Assembly: GCA_937924905.1 (NCBI GenBank)
Contig: CALDUK010000030.1
Span: 1-64,000 of the forward strand
Source of the DNA: an uncultured Paracoccaceae bacterium
Lineage (GTDB): Bacteria; Pseudomonadota; Alphaproteobacteria; Rhodobacterales; Rhodobacteraceae
Length of the DNA: 64,000 bases
Reading direction: 5' to 3'
The notes under the pieces are model-generated. The model saw only the letters and a list, made by a program, of their open reading frames with translations, was not told the DNA's origin and did not search any database. Position numbers and translations under genes: made by a program. Positions 43,844 to 53,443 of this stretch are shown here, piece after piece. Within the stretch, counting starts at the first letter, position 1, and each line of letters opens with the position of its first letter.

Positions 43844-44803
43844 TCAGCTCCCCGCGCTCAACAGGCCGTTCAGCCCACGTTCGGGCGCATCACCGCCCAA
43901 ACCTTTGGCGATCACTGTCACATTGTGATCGATCATACCGATATAGGTGCCCTCATACGTTCCGGGCTTGCCCATCGCATCCGAATACAACTCGCCCCCG
44001 ATAGCCACGGCATGGCCCCGGGCCGCCGCACCTTCGATCAACGCGCGAATCGACCGATCCGAAACCGAGCTTTCAACAAAGGCCGACGAAATATCGCGCT
44101 CCACCAGCAAATCCACCAGCGCCGTGATCCGGTTCAGGCCCGCTTCGCTTTCGGTCGAAATGCCTTGCACGCCCACGACGTCAAAGCCGTATGCACGGCC
44201 GAAATAGTTGAACGCATCATGCGCCGTCAGCAACACGCGCGCAGGTTCGGGCACCGACGCCAGGGCTGTCTGCGCATAGGCCTGCAACCGGTCCAGTTCG
44301 CCCAGAAACGCGTCTGCATTGGCGCCGAACACATCCGCCTTGTCGGGCGCAACATGGGTCAGTGCATCACGAATGGCCAAAGCCACATCCGACCAAAGCG
44401 ACGGGTCCATCCAGACATGGGGGTCAAACCGATCCGCATAATCGTCATGCGCCATCAGCTTGTCGTCTGACACAGCCTCGGCCACAGCCCGAACGGTCGT
44501 GCGCTGCGCTATCTTCGCCAGCACATCTTCCATCTGTGCTTCCAGGAACAAGCCGTTCCAAAGCACCAGATCCGCTCCCGCCATCGCAACAATATCGGTG
44601 CGTGTCTGCCGATAGGCATGGGGGTCAACGCCCGGGCCCATCAAGGCCTTGACCTCAACCGCTGTGCCTCCGATTTGGCGCGCAGTATCGGCAATCATAC
44701 CGGTCGTCGCCACAACGGTCAGCGCGGCTGTACCAGCCTTGACCGACGCCGGCAAAGCCGCCGCGATCATTCCTGTCAAAACCGTCCGTCTGTCGAGGCG
44801 CAT
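43844..44803 (-). CDS. Mn/Zn-type ABC transporter substrate-binding protein
   Basis: A 319-residue cluster A-I metal-binding protein (TroA/MntC/SitA type). The signal sequence has a twin-arginine look (RRTVLTGMIAAALPA). Likely metal ligands are His in GVDPHAYRQT, His in FDPHVWMDPSLW, Glu in STESEAG and Asp in YSDAMGKPG; the lack of a His-rich loop favours Mn(II)/Fe(II) over Zn(II). First gene of the importer operon, divergent from copA; operators of Fur-family look lie in between. Confidence 0.92.
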   Translation of the reverse strand: MRLDRRTVLTGMIAAALPASVKAGTAALTVVATTGMIADTARQIGGTAVEVKALMGPGVDPHAYRQTRTDIVAMAGADLVLWNGLFLEAQMEDVLAKIAQRTTVRAVAEAVSDDKLMAHDDYADRFDPHVWMDPSLWSDVALAIRDALTHVAPDKADVFGANADAFLGELDRLQAYAQTALASVPEPARVLLTAHDAFNYFGRAYGFDVVGVQGISTESEAGLNRITALVDLLVERDISSAFVESSVSDRSIRALIEGAAARGHAVAIGGELYSDAMGKPGTYEGTYIGMIDHNVTVIAKGLGGDAPERGLNGLLSAGS

Positions 44804-44819
44804 TATGAACTCCGTTAAT

Positions 44820-44841
44820 TGCGACTAATTTGCAATTGCAA
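44820..44841 (-). promoter_or_regulatory. Candidate Mur/Fur-family operator of the metal importer
   Basis: Minus strand TGCAAATTAGTCGCA (44820-44834) resembles the manganese-responsive Mur box of alphaproteobacteria (TGCAAAT...TTGCA type), and it overlaps a perfect 12-bp palindrome TTGCAATTGCAA (44830-44841). The site lies 17-38 bp before the binding-protein start. Confidence 0.45.
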
Positions 44842-44849
44842 TCTATAAA

Positions 44850-44864
44850 TGAGAACCATTCGCA
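44850..44864. promoter_or_regulatory. Second Fur-family-like inverted repeat
   Basis: TGAGAAC-C-ATTCGCA fits a 7-1-7 dyad with 5 of 7 matching positions per arm and resembles TGATAAT-N-ATTATCA. It lies between the importer and copA. Weak on its own; supportive next to the site at 44820. Confidence 0.35.
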
Positions 44865-44878
44865 AGAATGTCAAGGTC

Positions 44879-44909
44879 TTGACCTTACAGTCACTGGAAG
44901 GTCTATCTC
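44879..44909 (+). promoter_or_regulatory. CueR-type copper promoter of copA
   Basis: TTGACC (44879-44884), 19-nt spacer, TATCTC (44904-44909). The spacer holds a near-perfect dyad ACCTTACAGT-C-ACTGGAAGGT (44882-44902; 9 of 10 arm positions match), the classic MerR/CueR operator in which an over-long spacer is untwisted by the metal-bound activator. The predicted start point falls on or next to the copA ATG. Confidence 0.88.
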
Positions 44910-44915
44910 TGCCCC

Positions 44916-47309
44916 ATGATCTTTCGTGCCGAAATAGATGGGCTGTCTTGCGCCTCTTGCGTCCGCCGCGTCGAAACCGCGCTGCAATCGCTGGCAGGCG
45001 TCGCATCCGCGCGCGCCAACCTTGCCACCCATTCAGTCGAAGTTCACTACGATCAGCCCGCAACCCCCGGGGCACTGGCAAATGGGTTGGCAGAAGCGGG
45101 CTATCCAGCGCGCCAGCACAGCCAACGCTTTGATGTCGATGGTCTAAGCTGCGCCTCTTGCGTCCGCCGGCTGGAAACCGCGCTTTCTGATGCACCGGGC
45201 GTTCTGTCGGCGCGGGTCAATCTGGCCGACAACACGGCAACGATTACGTCACTGGAAGACACGACAACCGCCGTGCAACAGGCCGCAGCCAAAGCCGGGT
45301 ATCCGGTCACGCCTCAGGCCGCCCAGCCATCGCAGACCGCACCCGACACGCTGGGCCGGGACACGGCCATTGCCTTTGCCCTCGTATTGCCCGTCTTCCT
45401 GGTCGAAATGGGCGGTCATCTTTATCCGCCCATCCACCATTTTGTGCATCAAGCTATTGGCCTGCAAACCAGTCAGGTTCTGCAATTCCTGCTGATTGGC
45501 GCCACGCTGATTGGCCCGGGACGCAGGTTCTTTGCAAAAGGCTTGCCCGCCCTTATGCGGCGCGCGCCGGAAATGAACGCGCTTGTGGCCATCGGCACAT
45601 TCGCAGCCTTCGCCTATTCAACAGCCGTGACCTTTTTCCCGAATATCTTCCCACCCACGGCCCAAAAGGTTTATTTCGAAGCCGCAGGCGTGATCGTTGT
45701 GCTCATTCTGTTTGGCCGCATGCTGGAAGCGCGTGCCAAATCCCGCGCCAATACCGCAATCCGCGCCTTGTCCGATCTGCAACCCGACATTGCCCATGTG
45801 GTTGAAAACGGGCGGGATATCGACCGCCCCGTCGCGGCCTTGCAACCGGGTGATCTGATCCGCATCCGACCCGGCGAACGCATTCCAACCGATGGTACGG
45901 TCGTCGATGGCACATCACTGGTAGACGAAGCCATGATCTCGGGCGAACCCCTGCCTGTCGCCAAATCCCCCGAACACTCGGTCATCGGGGCCACCATCAA
46001 CGGCGAAGGTGTCCTGACGGTCAAAGTCACCCGTACCGGCACCGACACGGTGCTGTCCGGGATCATCGCCATGGTCCGCGACGCCCAGGCAACCAAACTG
46101 CCGGTCGAGGCAATCATCGACCGTGTGACCGCATGGTTTGTGCCTGCTGTATTGCTTGTGGCGGTTCTGACGCTTGCGGTCTGGCTGGTCGCCAACCCGT
46201 CACTTGCCATCGTCGCGGCGGTGTCGGTGCTGATCATTGCCTGCCCCTGCGCCATGGGGCTGGCCGTGCCAATGTCGATCATGGTCGGAATGGCGCGGGG
46301 GGCAAAGGCTGGCGTGTTGTTTCGGCAAGGCGAAGCGGTCGAACGCCTGCGTCACGTCAAAACGGTCGCCTTTGACAAAACCGGGACATTGACCGAAGGC
46401 CGCCCGACGCTGGCGCATATTGACGTTACAGGCGGCTTTGACCGGGATCAGGTTCTGGCCCTTGCCGCCGCCGTCGAAGCGCAATCCCAGCACCCGATCG
46501 CCAAAGCCATCACCGCAGCCATCCCAAAAACCGGGGAAACTCCTTTTACCGCAACCAATGTGCACACGGTCACCGGCAAAGGCATCGAAGGCACGGTCGG
46601 CGACAAGACCGTCCGCATTGGCAATGCAGTGTTCATGAAAGACGCCGGGATTGACGTCAGCCCGCTTGAAGACACCCAAACCGACAGAATGGCGTCCGGC
46701 GCGACTGCGTTTTACCTGTCCGTTAACGATACGCTCGCAGGTCTTTTGTCGGTTGCCGATCCTATCAAACCGGGCTCCGCCAGAACAATTGCAACGCTTC
46801 ACAGCATGGGGCTCAAAACTGCCATGATCTCGGGCGACGCAACGCGCACCGCACAATCGGTCGCCGACACGCTTGGCATTGATCACGTCATCGCGGACGC
46901 CTTGCCAGACACCAAGCTTGACCACATCCGTGCGCTGTCCAAAAATGGACCTGTCGCCTTCATCGGCGACGGCATCAACGACGCCCCGGCATTGGCCGCG
47001 GCGGATGTTGGAATTGCTCTTGGCACCGGAACCGATGTCGCGATGGAAACCGCCGATGTCGTCCTGATGTCCGGCGACCCGCAAGGCGCGGCGACGGCGA
47101 TTGCGCTCAGCAGCGCTGTCATGCGCAATGTAAAACAAAATCTGGGCTGGGCTTTCGGGTATAACATCCTGCTGATCCCCGTCGCTGCTGGTCTTTTGTA
47201 TCCCAGCTTCGGCCTTCTTTTGTCGCCCATGCTTGCCGCGGGTGCCATGGCGTTCTCAAGTGTCGCAGTTGTTACCAATTCGTTAAGGTTAAGGAGTTCA
47301 CAGCTGTGA
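44916..47309 (+). CDS. copA: Copper-exporting P1B-type ATPase
   Basis: A 797-residue Cu(I) efflux pump of the inner membrane. Two N-terminal HMA domains each carry GLSCASCVRR; the transmembrane metal site is ACPCAMGLA; phosphorylation motif DKTGTLTEG and hinge GDGINDAPALA are intact; the conserved HP is in SQHPIAKA. The CueR-type promoter just upstream makes it copper-induced. The last four bases overlap the merR-type gene (GTGA), so pump and regulator are coupled. Confidence 0.96.
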   Translation: MIFRAEIDGLSCASCVRRVETALQSLAGVASARANLATHSVEVHYDQPATPGALANGLAEAGYPARQHSQRFDVDGLSCASCVRRLETALSDAPGVLSARVNLADNTATITSLEDTTTAVQQAAAKAGYPVTPQAAQPSQTAPDTLGRDTAIAFALVLPVFLVEMGGHLYPPIHHFVHQAIGLQTSQVLQFLLIGATLIGPGRRFFAKGLPALMRRAPEMNALVAIGTFAAFAYSTAVTFFPNIFPPTAQKVYFEAAGVIVVLILFGRMLEARAKSRANTAIRALSDLQPDIAHVVENGRDIDRPVAALQPGDLIRIRPGERIPTDGTVVDGTSLVDEAMISGEPLPVAKSPEHSVIGATINGEGVLTVKVTRTGTDTVLSGIIAMVRDAQATKLPVEAIIDRVTAWFVPAVLLVAVLTLAVWLVANPSLAIVAAVSVLIIACPCAMGLAVPMSIMVGMARGAKAGVLFRQGEAVERLRHVKTVAFDKTGTLTEGRPTLAHIDVTGGFDRDQVLALAAAVEAQSQHPIAKAITAAIPKTGETPFTATNVHTVTGKGIEGTVGDKTVRIGNAVFMKDAGIDVSPLEDTQTDRMASGATAFYLSVNDTLAGLLSVADPIKPGSARTIATLHSMGLKTAMISGDATRTAQSVADTLGIDHVIADALPDTKLDHIRALSKNGPVAFIGDGINDAPALAAADVGIALGTGTDVAMETADVVLMSGDPQGAATAIALSSAVMRNVKQNLGWAFGYNILLIPVAAGLLYPSFGLLLSPMLAAGAMAFSSVAVVTNSLRLRSSQL

Positions 47310-47704
47310 ACATCGGAGACGTCTCAACCGCCGCCGATTTGCCGGCCAAAACCATCCGATATTACGAGGAAATCGGCCTGATCCGCCCAGCACGCGGTCA
47401 GAACGGATATCGCAGCTTCAGCCAATCCGACCTCCATAAGTTAAGATTTCTGGGCCGCGCCCGCGCCTTAGGCTTTTCCATAGAAGACTGCCGGACGCTG
47501 CTGGCGCTTTACGAGAATGAAGGTCGGGCCAGTAGTGAGGTTCGCAAGATTGCCGAAAGCCATCTGCGCGACATTCGCACCAAGATCACCACGCTTGATG
47601 CGATGCGCCAGACGCTGGAGCATCTGGTCAGCACGTGCGCCGGAGACGACCGCCCCGATTGCCCCATCCTGAACGATCTGGGCGGCAGCGCGCACGAAAA
47701 GTGA
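47306..47704 (+). CDS. cueR: CueR/HmrR-type copper-responsive MerR regulator
   Basis: A 132-residue MerR-family activator: winged helix-turn-helix with TIRYYEEIGLIRPAR (residues 16-30), dimer coiled coil, and metal loop cysteines Cys111 and Cys119 (TCAGDDRPDCPIL), spaced as in E. coli CueR (112 and 120). GTG start overlapping the copA stop. Regulation of the copA promoter at 44879-44909 follows from the site and gene order. Confidence 0.94.
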   Translation: MNIGDVSTAADLPAKTIRYYEEIGLIRPARGQNGYRSFSQSDLHKLRFLGRARALGFSIEDCRTLLALYENEGRASSEVRKIAESHLRDIRTKITTLDAMRQTLEHLVSTCAGDDRPDCPILNDLGGSAHEK

Positions 47705-47788
47705 TCAATCGTCCCTGTTCTCTCGCCGATCCGCTCTATATTGCAGTGCAAGGCGGGGTCGCCTGAACAGGAGTTGCCAATTTCGCCC

Positions 47789-49558
47789 ATGGTTCGTGTT
47801 TTCTTCGTTTTTATCACATGGGGAATGTTGGCAGTTTCGGCTTTTGCTGAAACGCGCCTGTCCTTTGCGACACCGGACGCCGATGACGATTTGCGCGACG
47901 CGCTTCGTGCGTCATCCCTGCTCATTGCAGCAGGTGACGAGGCGAACCCGCAAGACCTTTTGGCCGCGGCGCAGGCCGATTATGGGCGCTTGTTGGGTGT
48001 TCTTTATGAAAACGGTCGATTTGGCGGTGTGATCACAATTCGGATCGACGGGCGCGAAGCGGCCGCCATTTTGCCATTGCGCGCGCCCTCGGCCATTCGG
48101 CAAATTCAGGTCGATGTCCGGTCGGGGCCAACCTATCGGTTTGCCGACACCCGCGTCAGCCCCCTGCCCCCCGGAACCGAGTTGCCCGAAGGATTTCGAC
48201 CAGGCGCTGTGGCGGGCACCGACACCATCCGTGCGGCGGCTTTGACCTCGGTCGAGGCTTGGCGGCAGGACGGGCGGGCGAAAGCGCGGGTGAGGGACCA
48301 GCGCGTCACGGCGGACCATCAGCGCGACCGGATCTCGGCCTGGATCACGATCGACCCTGGCCCGCGCCTGACCTTTGGCGACGTCAGGATCACTGGCGCC
48401 GAAGATGTGCGTGAGCAGCGTATTCGCACCATTGCCGGCATCCCCGAAGGTCAGGTATTTGACCCGGACGAACTGGACCGGGTCGCAAGCCGTCTGCGCC
48501 GGACGGGCAGTTTTAGGTCAGTCACTGTGACCGAAAATGATGCCATCGGCCCGGACAACACCCTGCCGCTGTCCATCGATGTGGTCGAGGCCGTGCCGCG
48601 CCGTTTTGGATTTGGCGCGGAATACAGCACAACCGAAGGCGCGCGTCTGTCGGCCTTTTGGCTGCATCGCAATTTTCTGGGCGGGGCCGAACGGTTTCGT
48701 GTCGATGGGGCCATCGCAGGCATTGGTGGCGAAACCGGCGGCATCGATCTGAGCTTTGGCGCACGCTATGAACGGCCCGCAACGCCGCGCGCCGATGTGG
48801 ATTTGTTCGCGGAATTTCTGTGGGAACGGCTGGACGAGCCCGAGTTTACGTCAGACACGACCGAGTTCACTTTGGGCTTTACGCGCTATGCCACAGATAC
48901 GCTGACTGTCGAGTTCGGTCTGGGGTATCTTTATGCCGACACCGTCGATTCCTTCGGGCGCGAGACCTTTCAACTGCTGACCTTGCCACTGGCGGCCGAA
49001 CTGGACCGGCGCGATGACCCTCTGGATGCGACGGAAGGGTTTTACATCGACCTGGAAGCGACACCGTTTCTGGCGCTGGCGGGCACCGACAATGGCACGC
49101 GGATCGCGCTGGATGCACGCGGCTATCGCAGTAACCAAGCGTTAACCTTTGCAGGGCGCTTGCAACTGGGCGCATTGTTCGGGCCATCGCTTGCGGAAAG
49201 CCCGCCTTTTTACCGTTTCTTCTCGGGCGGGGGCGGCACGGTGCGTGGGCAAAGTTATCAATCCCTTGGCGTGGATCTGGGCAGCGGCCTGACAGGCGGG
49301 CGCAGTTTCCTGGGGCTGTCTGGCGAGTTGCGATACAATTGGAACGATGACCTGCAAGTCGTGGGCTTTGCCGATTGGGGATATATCGGCAGCGAGAGCT
49401 TCCCCGACTTTACCGGCAACAGTCACGCAGGCGCGGGCATTGGTGTGCGCTATAAAACCGGGATCGGGCCTATCCGGCTGGACCTGGCGACGCCTATTTC
49501 GGGCGATACGCCGGCATCTGATCTGTATATCTATGTCGGCATTGGGCAGGCGTTTTGA
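47789..49558 (+). CDS. tamA: TamA, outer-membrane component of the translocation and assembly module
   Basis: A 589-residue Omp85-family protein: signal peptide (MVRVFFVFITWGMLAVSAFA), POTRA-like domains (about 25-260, with GPRLTFGDVRITGAEDV), and a C-terminal beta-barrel ending YIYVGIGQAF with the FSGGGGTVRGQSYQSLG motif conserved in Omp85 barrels. It helps insert proteins or lipid with TamB. The ATG at 47789 gives a good signal peptide, although its nearest GGAG is about 15 nt away. Its stop overlaps tamB (TGATG). Confidence 0.9.
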   Translation: MVRVFFVFITWGMLAVSAFAETRLSFATPDADDDLRDALRASSLLIAAGDEANPQDLLAAAQADYGRLLGVLYENGRFGGVITIRIDGREAAAILPLRAPSAIRQIQVDVRSGPTYRFADTRVSPLPPGTELPEGFRPGAVAGTDTIRAAALTSVEAWRQDGRAKARVRDQRVTADHQRDRISAWITIDPGPRLTFGDVRITGAEDVREQRIRTIAGIPEGQVFDPDELDRVASRLRRTGSFRSVTVTENDAIGPDNTLPLSIDVVEAVPRRFGFGAEYSTTEGARLSAFWLHRNFLGGAERFRVDGAIAGIGGETGGIDLSFGARYERPATPRADVDLFAEFLWERLDEPEFTSDTTEFTLGFTRYATDTLTVEFGLGYLYADTVDSFGRETFQLLTLPLAAELDRRDDPLDATEGFYIDLEATPFLALAGTDNGTRIALDARGYRSNQALTFAGRLQLGALFGPSLAESPPFYRFFSGGGGTVRGQSYQSLGVDLGSGLTGGRSFLGLSGELRYNWNDDLQVVGFADWGYIGSESFPDFTGNSHAGAGIGVRYKTGIGPIRLDLATPISGDTPASDLYIYVGIGQAF

Positions 49559-52500
49559 TGCGGCGTATTCTGATCCTTAGCCTTTTTCTGGCAACACCTG
49601 CCCTGTCACAGGACGGCCCGGGCTTTTTCGAACGCCTGTTGGGCACAGACCAATCGTCCAGCGATGCCGAACAAGGCACGCTTTTGGAACGGCTGATCGA
49701 AGACGGGTTGTCGGGCGCCGGGCGCGTTGTGTCGGTCGACGGCTTTCGCGGTGCGTTGTCGGGTGAAGCCACGCTGGATCAATTGACCATCGCTGACGAT
49801 GAAGGCGTCTGGCTGACCTTGACGGATGCGGTTCTGGACTGGAACCGGTCGGCCCTGTTTGCCGGGCGTCTGGAGGTCACGACGCTGTCTGCCGGCGAGA
49901 TTCTTTTGCCGCGTCTACCCGAAAGCGAAGCGGCGCCGACGCCCGAAGCCACGGGTTTTCAAATCCCCGAATTGCCGGTCAGCGTCGAAATCGGAACTTT
50001 GCTGGCGGAAAAGGTCGAATTGGGGGCGCCGGTCATCGGACGACCACTATCGCTGACCGTGGACGGCGATCTGTCTTTGGCGGGCGGCGATGCCGAGGCC
50101 AATCTGACGCTGAACCGGCTGGACGGCGACGGCCAGTTTGTGTTCAGCACGTCATTTGCGAATGAAACCCAACAACTGGCCCTGAGCCTGACCGTTGACG
50201 AGGCGGCAGACGGCATTCTGGCCGGCCTTGCACAATTGCCGGGCACGCCTGCCTTGTCCTTTGCGATTGAAGGCGACGCGCCTTTGTCAGATTTTCTAGC
50301 TGATATCCGGCTGGATACAGACGGCGAACGCCGCCTGGCCGGCCAAATCACGATCAGCGACGCTGGCACCGACACAGGTATCGACACGGGTATCGACACG
50401 GGGTCCGCACGCCAGATTGGGGTGGATATTGCGGGCGATATCGCCCCGATATTTGCGCCCGCCTATCAGGATTTTTTCGGCAACCAGATTGCATTGGTAA
50501 CGGATGCCTTGATCTATCCTGACGGTCGGGTCGTGTTGCCGCGCCTTGCTTTGACGGCACAGGAACTTATTCTGGACGGTGCCGTTGAGATCGGGGCAGA
50601 TGGCCTGCCAACCAAGATCGACCTGACCGGGCAGATCGAGCCGAACACAGGTACCACCGTGTTATTGCCGCTGTCGGGCGAGGAAACGCGCGTCGGCCGC
50701 GCCGATTTGCAGGTCAGCTTTGATGCTGCGCAGTCCGAAGACTGGACGGCAGATATTCTGGCGCGCGGGGTATCGCGCGGGACCCTTCAGGCTGACAGCC
50801 TGCGCTTGGCAGGCACCGGGCGCATCCAGTCAGGTGAAACGCGTGCCGTCACGGCAGACGTCACTTTTGAAGCCTTGGGGGCCAGCACGACGCCCGCCTT
50901 GGATCAGGCGCTTGGCCCCGACCTGGGCGGCAGCTTTGCCGTTGATTGGGCCGGTGGGCCGGTCGAGATACCGCGCCTGGCCCTGACGGCCCGCGACTTG
51001 CGGGCCACCGGGCAGGCGCAGATTGGTGATGGGGCGGACATAACCGGCGAGATCCGCTTTGCCGCTGACCGTTTACAGAACTTCGCGGCTTTGGCCGGGC
51101 GCGACCTGACCGGACAATCCGAGTTGCAGGCGCGGTTTGCCTATGCGCCGGTGAGCGGGGCGTTCACGGTTGATGCTGACGGGGCGACAACAGACCTGAC
51201 CGTCGGCATGCAGCAGCTGGATGCCGTGTTGCAGGGGACCGCCGAGATCGACCTGACCGCCGCGCGTGACGAAGACGGGTTGCGCGTAACGCTTGGCAAA
51301 CTGGAAAGCGGCGCGGCGCGGGTGACGGGGGCGGTGGATCTGCGTTCGGGCGGATCGACCGCGTCTTTGACCGCCGATCTGACGGATGTCGCCTTGGTGC
51401 TGCCCGCCCTGGCGGGACCGGGCCGGCTGGAATTCACCGGGTCCGAGACGCCCGAGCGAAACTGGCGGATCGCGACAGAGCTGACCGCGCCCTTGGTTGA
51501 GGCCAGCGTAAACGGTGACGTGTCAAACATCTATGAGGCCCCAAGCTTTCTGGGCAAGATCACTGCAGAGCTTGGCGATTTATCGGCGTTTTCCGAACTG
51601 GCCGGGCGGCCCCTGGCCGGTGCTTTGGCGTTGGAGCTGGACGGTGGCGCGAATGCCGATCTGACGCGCGTGGTTGTGGATGGCACGGCAACAGGGCGGA
51701 ACCTGTCGATCGGGCAAGCGGATGTGGACCGGCTGCTGGCGGGTCAGTCGGTTCTGACGATTGAGGCGACGCGCACGGACGCCCGGACGGATATCGCGGT
51801 TTTTGAGGTGGTCACGCCCGCTTTGCGGTTCGAAACCAGCGGCACGCTGGGCGTTGAAGGCGATACACTGGCGGTGACGGCCCGGCTGGCTGACCTGGCG
51901 CCTTTTGCCGGTGGGCTGTCGGGGCCGTTGACGGTGACAGGCGATGTCGGGCGCAGCGATCAGGTGATCTCGGTCGATCTTGGCGCCGAGGGGCCGGGCG
52001 GGGCCACGGCGGATGTGTCTGGCACGCTGGGGGCGGATGGCCGGGCGGCCGATTTGCGCGTGGTCGGAGCCGCGCCCCTGGGATTGGCCAACCGGTTCAT
52101 CGCGCCGCGGTCTATCGAAGGCTTGTCGCGCTTCGATCTGGCTATGCGCGGGCCACTGGGGCTGAGCGCTTTGTCGGGCAGCATCCGGGCGGATGGCGCG
52201 CGGCTTTCGGCACCCACCGTGGGCACGGCATTGCGCGATATCACGGGGCGGGTTGATCTGGCCAATGGCACCGCGCGGCTGAACTTTGCGGCGCGGGTCG
52301 AACAAGGCGGGCAACTGAGCGCTGAGGGCAGCGTTGGCTTGAGCGCGCCGAATGTCGCGAACATCGCCATTGATCTGGACAATGTACGGCTGGAGGACGC
52401 CCGCCTGTACGAAACAACGGCGGCGGGTCAGGTCCGCGTCAACGGACCGATTGCTGATGGCGCGGCGATAACCGGCACGATCAATCTGGGCGAGACCAAC

Positions 52501-53337
52501 ATTCGCATCCCCAACTCGACCATCGGGGGCGCGGGCGCGGTGCCCGAGATTGTGCATATCAACGAACCGCCACCGGTCCGGGGCACGCGCCGCAAGGCGG
52601 GGCTGCTTGGCGGGTCGGGTGGCCGGGCTTCGGACAGTGCCGGGTTCCCGCTGGACTTGCGCATTCAGGCACCCAACCGGGTTTTCGTGCGCGGACGCGG
52701 ACTGGACAGCGAATTTGGTGGAAACCTGCGCCTGACCGGGACCACAAACAACATCGTGCCGCTGGGTGCGTTCAATCTGATCCGGGGGCGTCTGGATATT
52801 CTGGGCCGCCGACTGGCGCTGGAGGAGGCGCGCATCACGATGCAGGGCGCTTTGGTGCCCTTTCTCAATATCACCGCCACCACGCAGGTGGAAGACACGG
52901 ACATCAATGTCGGTGTTTTCGGGCCTGCCGATGCGCCCGAGATTGAGTTCAGTTCTTCCCCCGATCTGCCCCAGGAAGAAGTGTTGGCGCGGCTCTTGTT
53001 CGGGCGCGGGCTGGAAACGCTGAGCCCGTTGCAGGCGGCCAGACTGGCGTTGGCTGTGCGCACCCTGGCCGGTCAGGGCGGTGAAGGTCTGGTCGGTCGC
53101 ATTCGCGGGCAAACCGGTCTTGCCGATCTGGATGTCACCACTGATGCCGAAGGCAATGCGGCGGTGCGTGCAGGCGCCTATCTGGGCGAAAATCTATACT
53201 CGGACGTGACGGTCGGAAGCACCGGCGAAACCCAGTTGAACCTGAACCTTGACGTGTCGCCATCGCTGACCGTGCGCGGTGGGGTCACCAACGAAGGGGA
53301 AACGAGCCTTGGCATCTTCTTCGAGCGCGACTATTAG
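49558..53337 (+). CDS. tamB: TamB, inner-membrane anchored translocation and assembly module protein
   Basis: A 1259-residue periplasm-spanning protein. The N-terminal hydrophobic segment (about 1-18) acts as signal or anchor; the middle is a long run of beta-rich repeats with AsmA/DUF748-like character; the C-terminal 300 residues are the TamB (DUF490) domain, ending SLGIFFERDY. It forms a hydrophobic groove for lipid transport to the outer membrane and works with TamA. Start by TGATG overlap with tamA. A 12-bp triplicated repeat lies within the gene at 50371. Confidence 0.93.
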   Translation: MRRILILSLFLATPALSQDGPGFFERLLGTDQSSSDAEQGTLLERLIEDGLSGAGRVVSVDGFRGALSGEATLDQLTIADDEGVWLTLTDAVLDWNRSALFAGRLEVTTLSAGEILLPRLPESEAAPTPEATGFQIPELPVSVEIGTLLAEKVELGAPVIGRPLSLTVDGDLSLAGGDAEANLTLNRLDGDGQFVFSTSFANETQQLALSLTVDEAADGILAGLAQLPGTPALSFAIEGDAPLSDFLADIRLDTDGERRLAGQITISDAGTDTGIDTGIDTGSARQIGVDIAGDIAPIFAPAYQDFFGNQIALVTDALIYPDGRVVLPRLALTAQELILDGAVEIGADGLPTKIDLTGQIEPNTGTTVLLPLSGEETRVGRADLQVSFDAAQSEDWTADILARGVSRGTLQADSLRLAGTGRIQSGETRAVTADVTFEALGASTTPALDQALGPDLGGSFAVDWAGGPVEIPRLALTARDLRATGQAQIGDGADITGEIRFAADRLQNFAALAGRDLTGQSELQARFAYAPVSGAFTVDADGATTDLTVGMQQLDAVLQGTAEIDLTAARDEDGLRVTLGKLESGAARVTGAVDLRSGGSTASLTADLTDVALVLPALAGPGRLEFTGSETPERNWRIATELTAPLVEASVNGDVSNIYEAPSFLGKITAELGDLSAFSELAGRPLAGALALELDGGANADLTRVVVDGTATGRNLSIGQADVDRLLAGQSVLTIEATRTDARTDIAVFEVVTPALRFETSGTLGVEGDTLAVTARLADLAPFAGGLSGPLTVTGDVGRSDQVISVDLGAEGPGGATADVSGTLGADGRAADLRVVGAAPLGLANRFIAPRSIEGLSRFDLAMRGPLGLSALSGSIRADGARLSAPTVGTALRDITGRVDLANGTARLNFAARVEQGGQLSAEGSVGLSAPNVANIAIDLDNVRLEDARLYETTAAGQVRVNGPIADGAAITGTINLGETNIRIPNSTIGGAGAVPEIVHINEPPPVRGTRRKAGLLGGSGGRASDSAGFPLDLRIQAPNRVFVRGRGLDSEFGGNLRLTGTTNNIVPLGAFNLIRGRLDILGRRLALEEARITMQGALVPFLNITATTQVEDTDINVGVFGPADAPEIEFSSSPDLPQEEVLARLLFGRGLETLSPLQAARLALAVRTLAGQGGEGLVGRIRGQTGLADLDVTTDAEGNAAVRAGAYLGENLYSDVTVGSTGETQLNLNLDVSPSLTVRGGVTNEGETSLGIFFERDY
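50371..50406 (+). repeat. Three tandem 12-bp units inside tamB
   Basis: GACACAGGTATC, GACACGGGTATC, GACACGGGGTCC, coding DTGI-DTGI-DTGS. A change in copy number would keep the frame, so length variants would be tolerated. Confidence 0.8.
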
Positions 53338-53443
53338 GCCAATTCGTTTTGTATCAAAATCTTGGAAAATGAGACTTTCGGTGTTATTTTCGACCTATAT
53401 CAGCGCCGGATCCAGTGCGTTTGGCGTGCAATCAAGGAGGACG

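Noticed and set aside
51580-53112. 510-codon minus-strand frame opposite tamB
   Set aside because: Shadow of tamB: composition is Arg/Gln/Pro-rich and has no domain.
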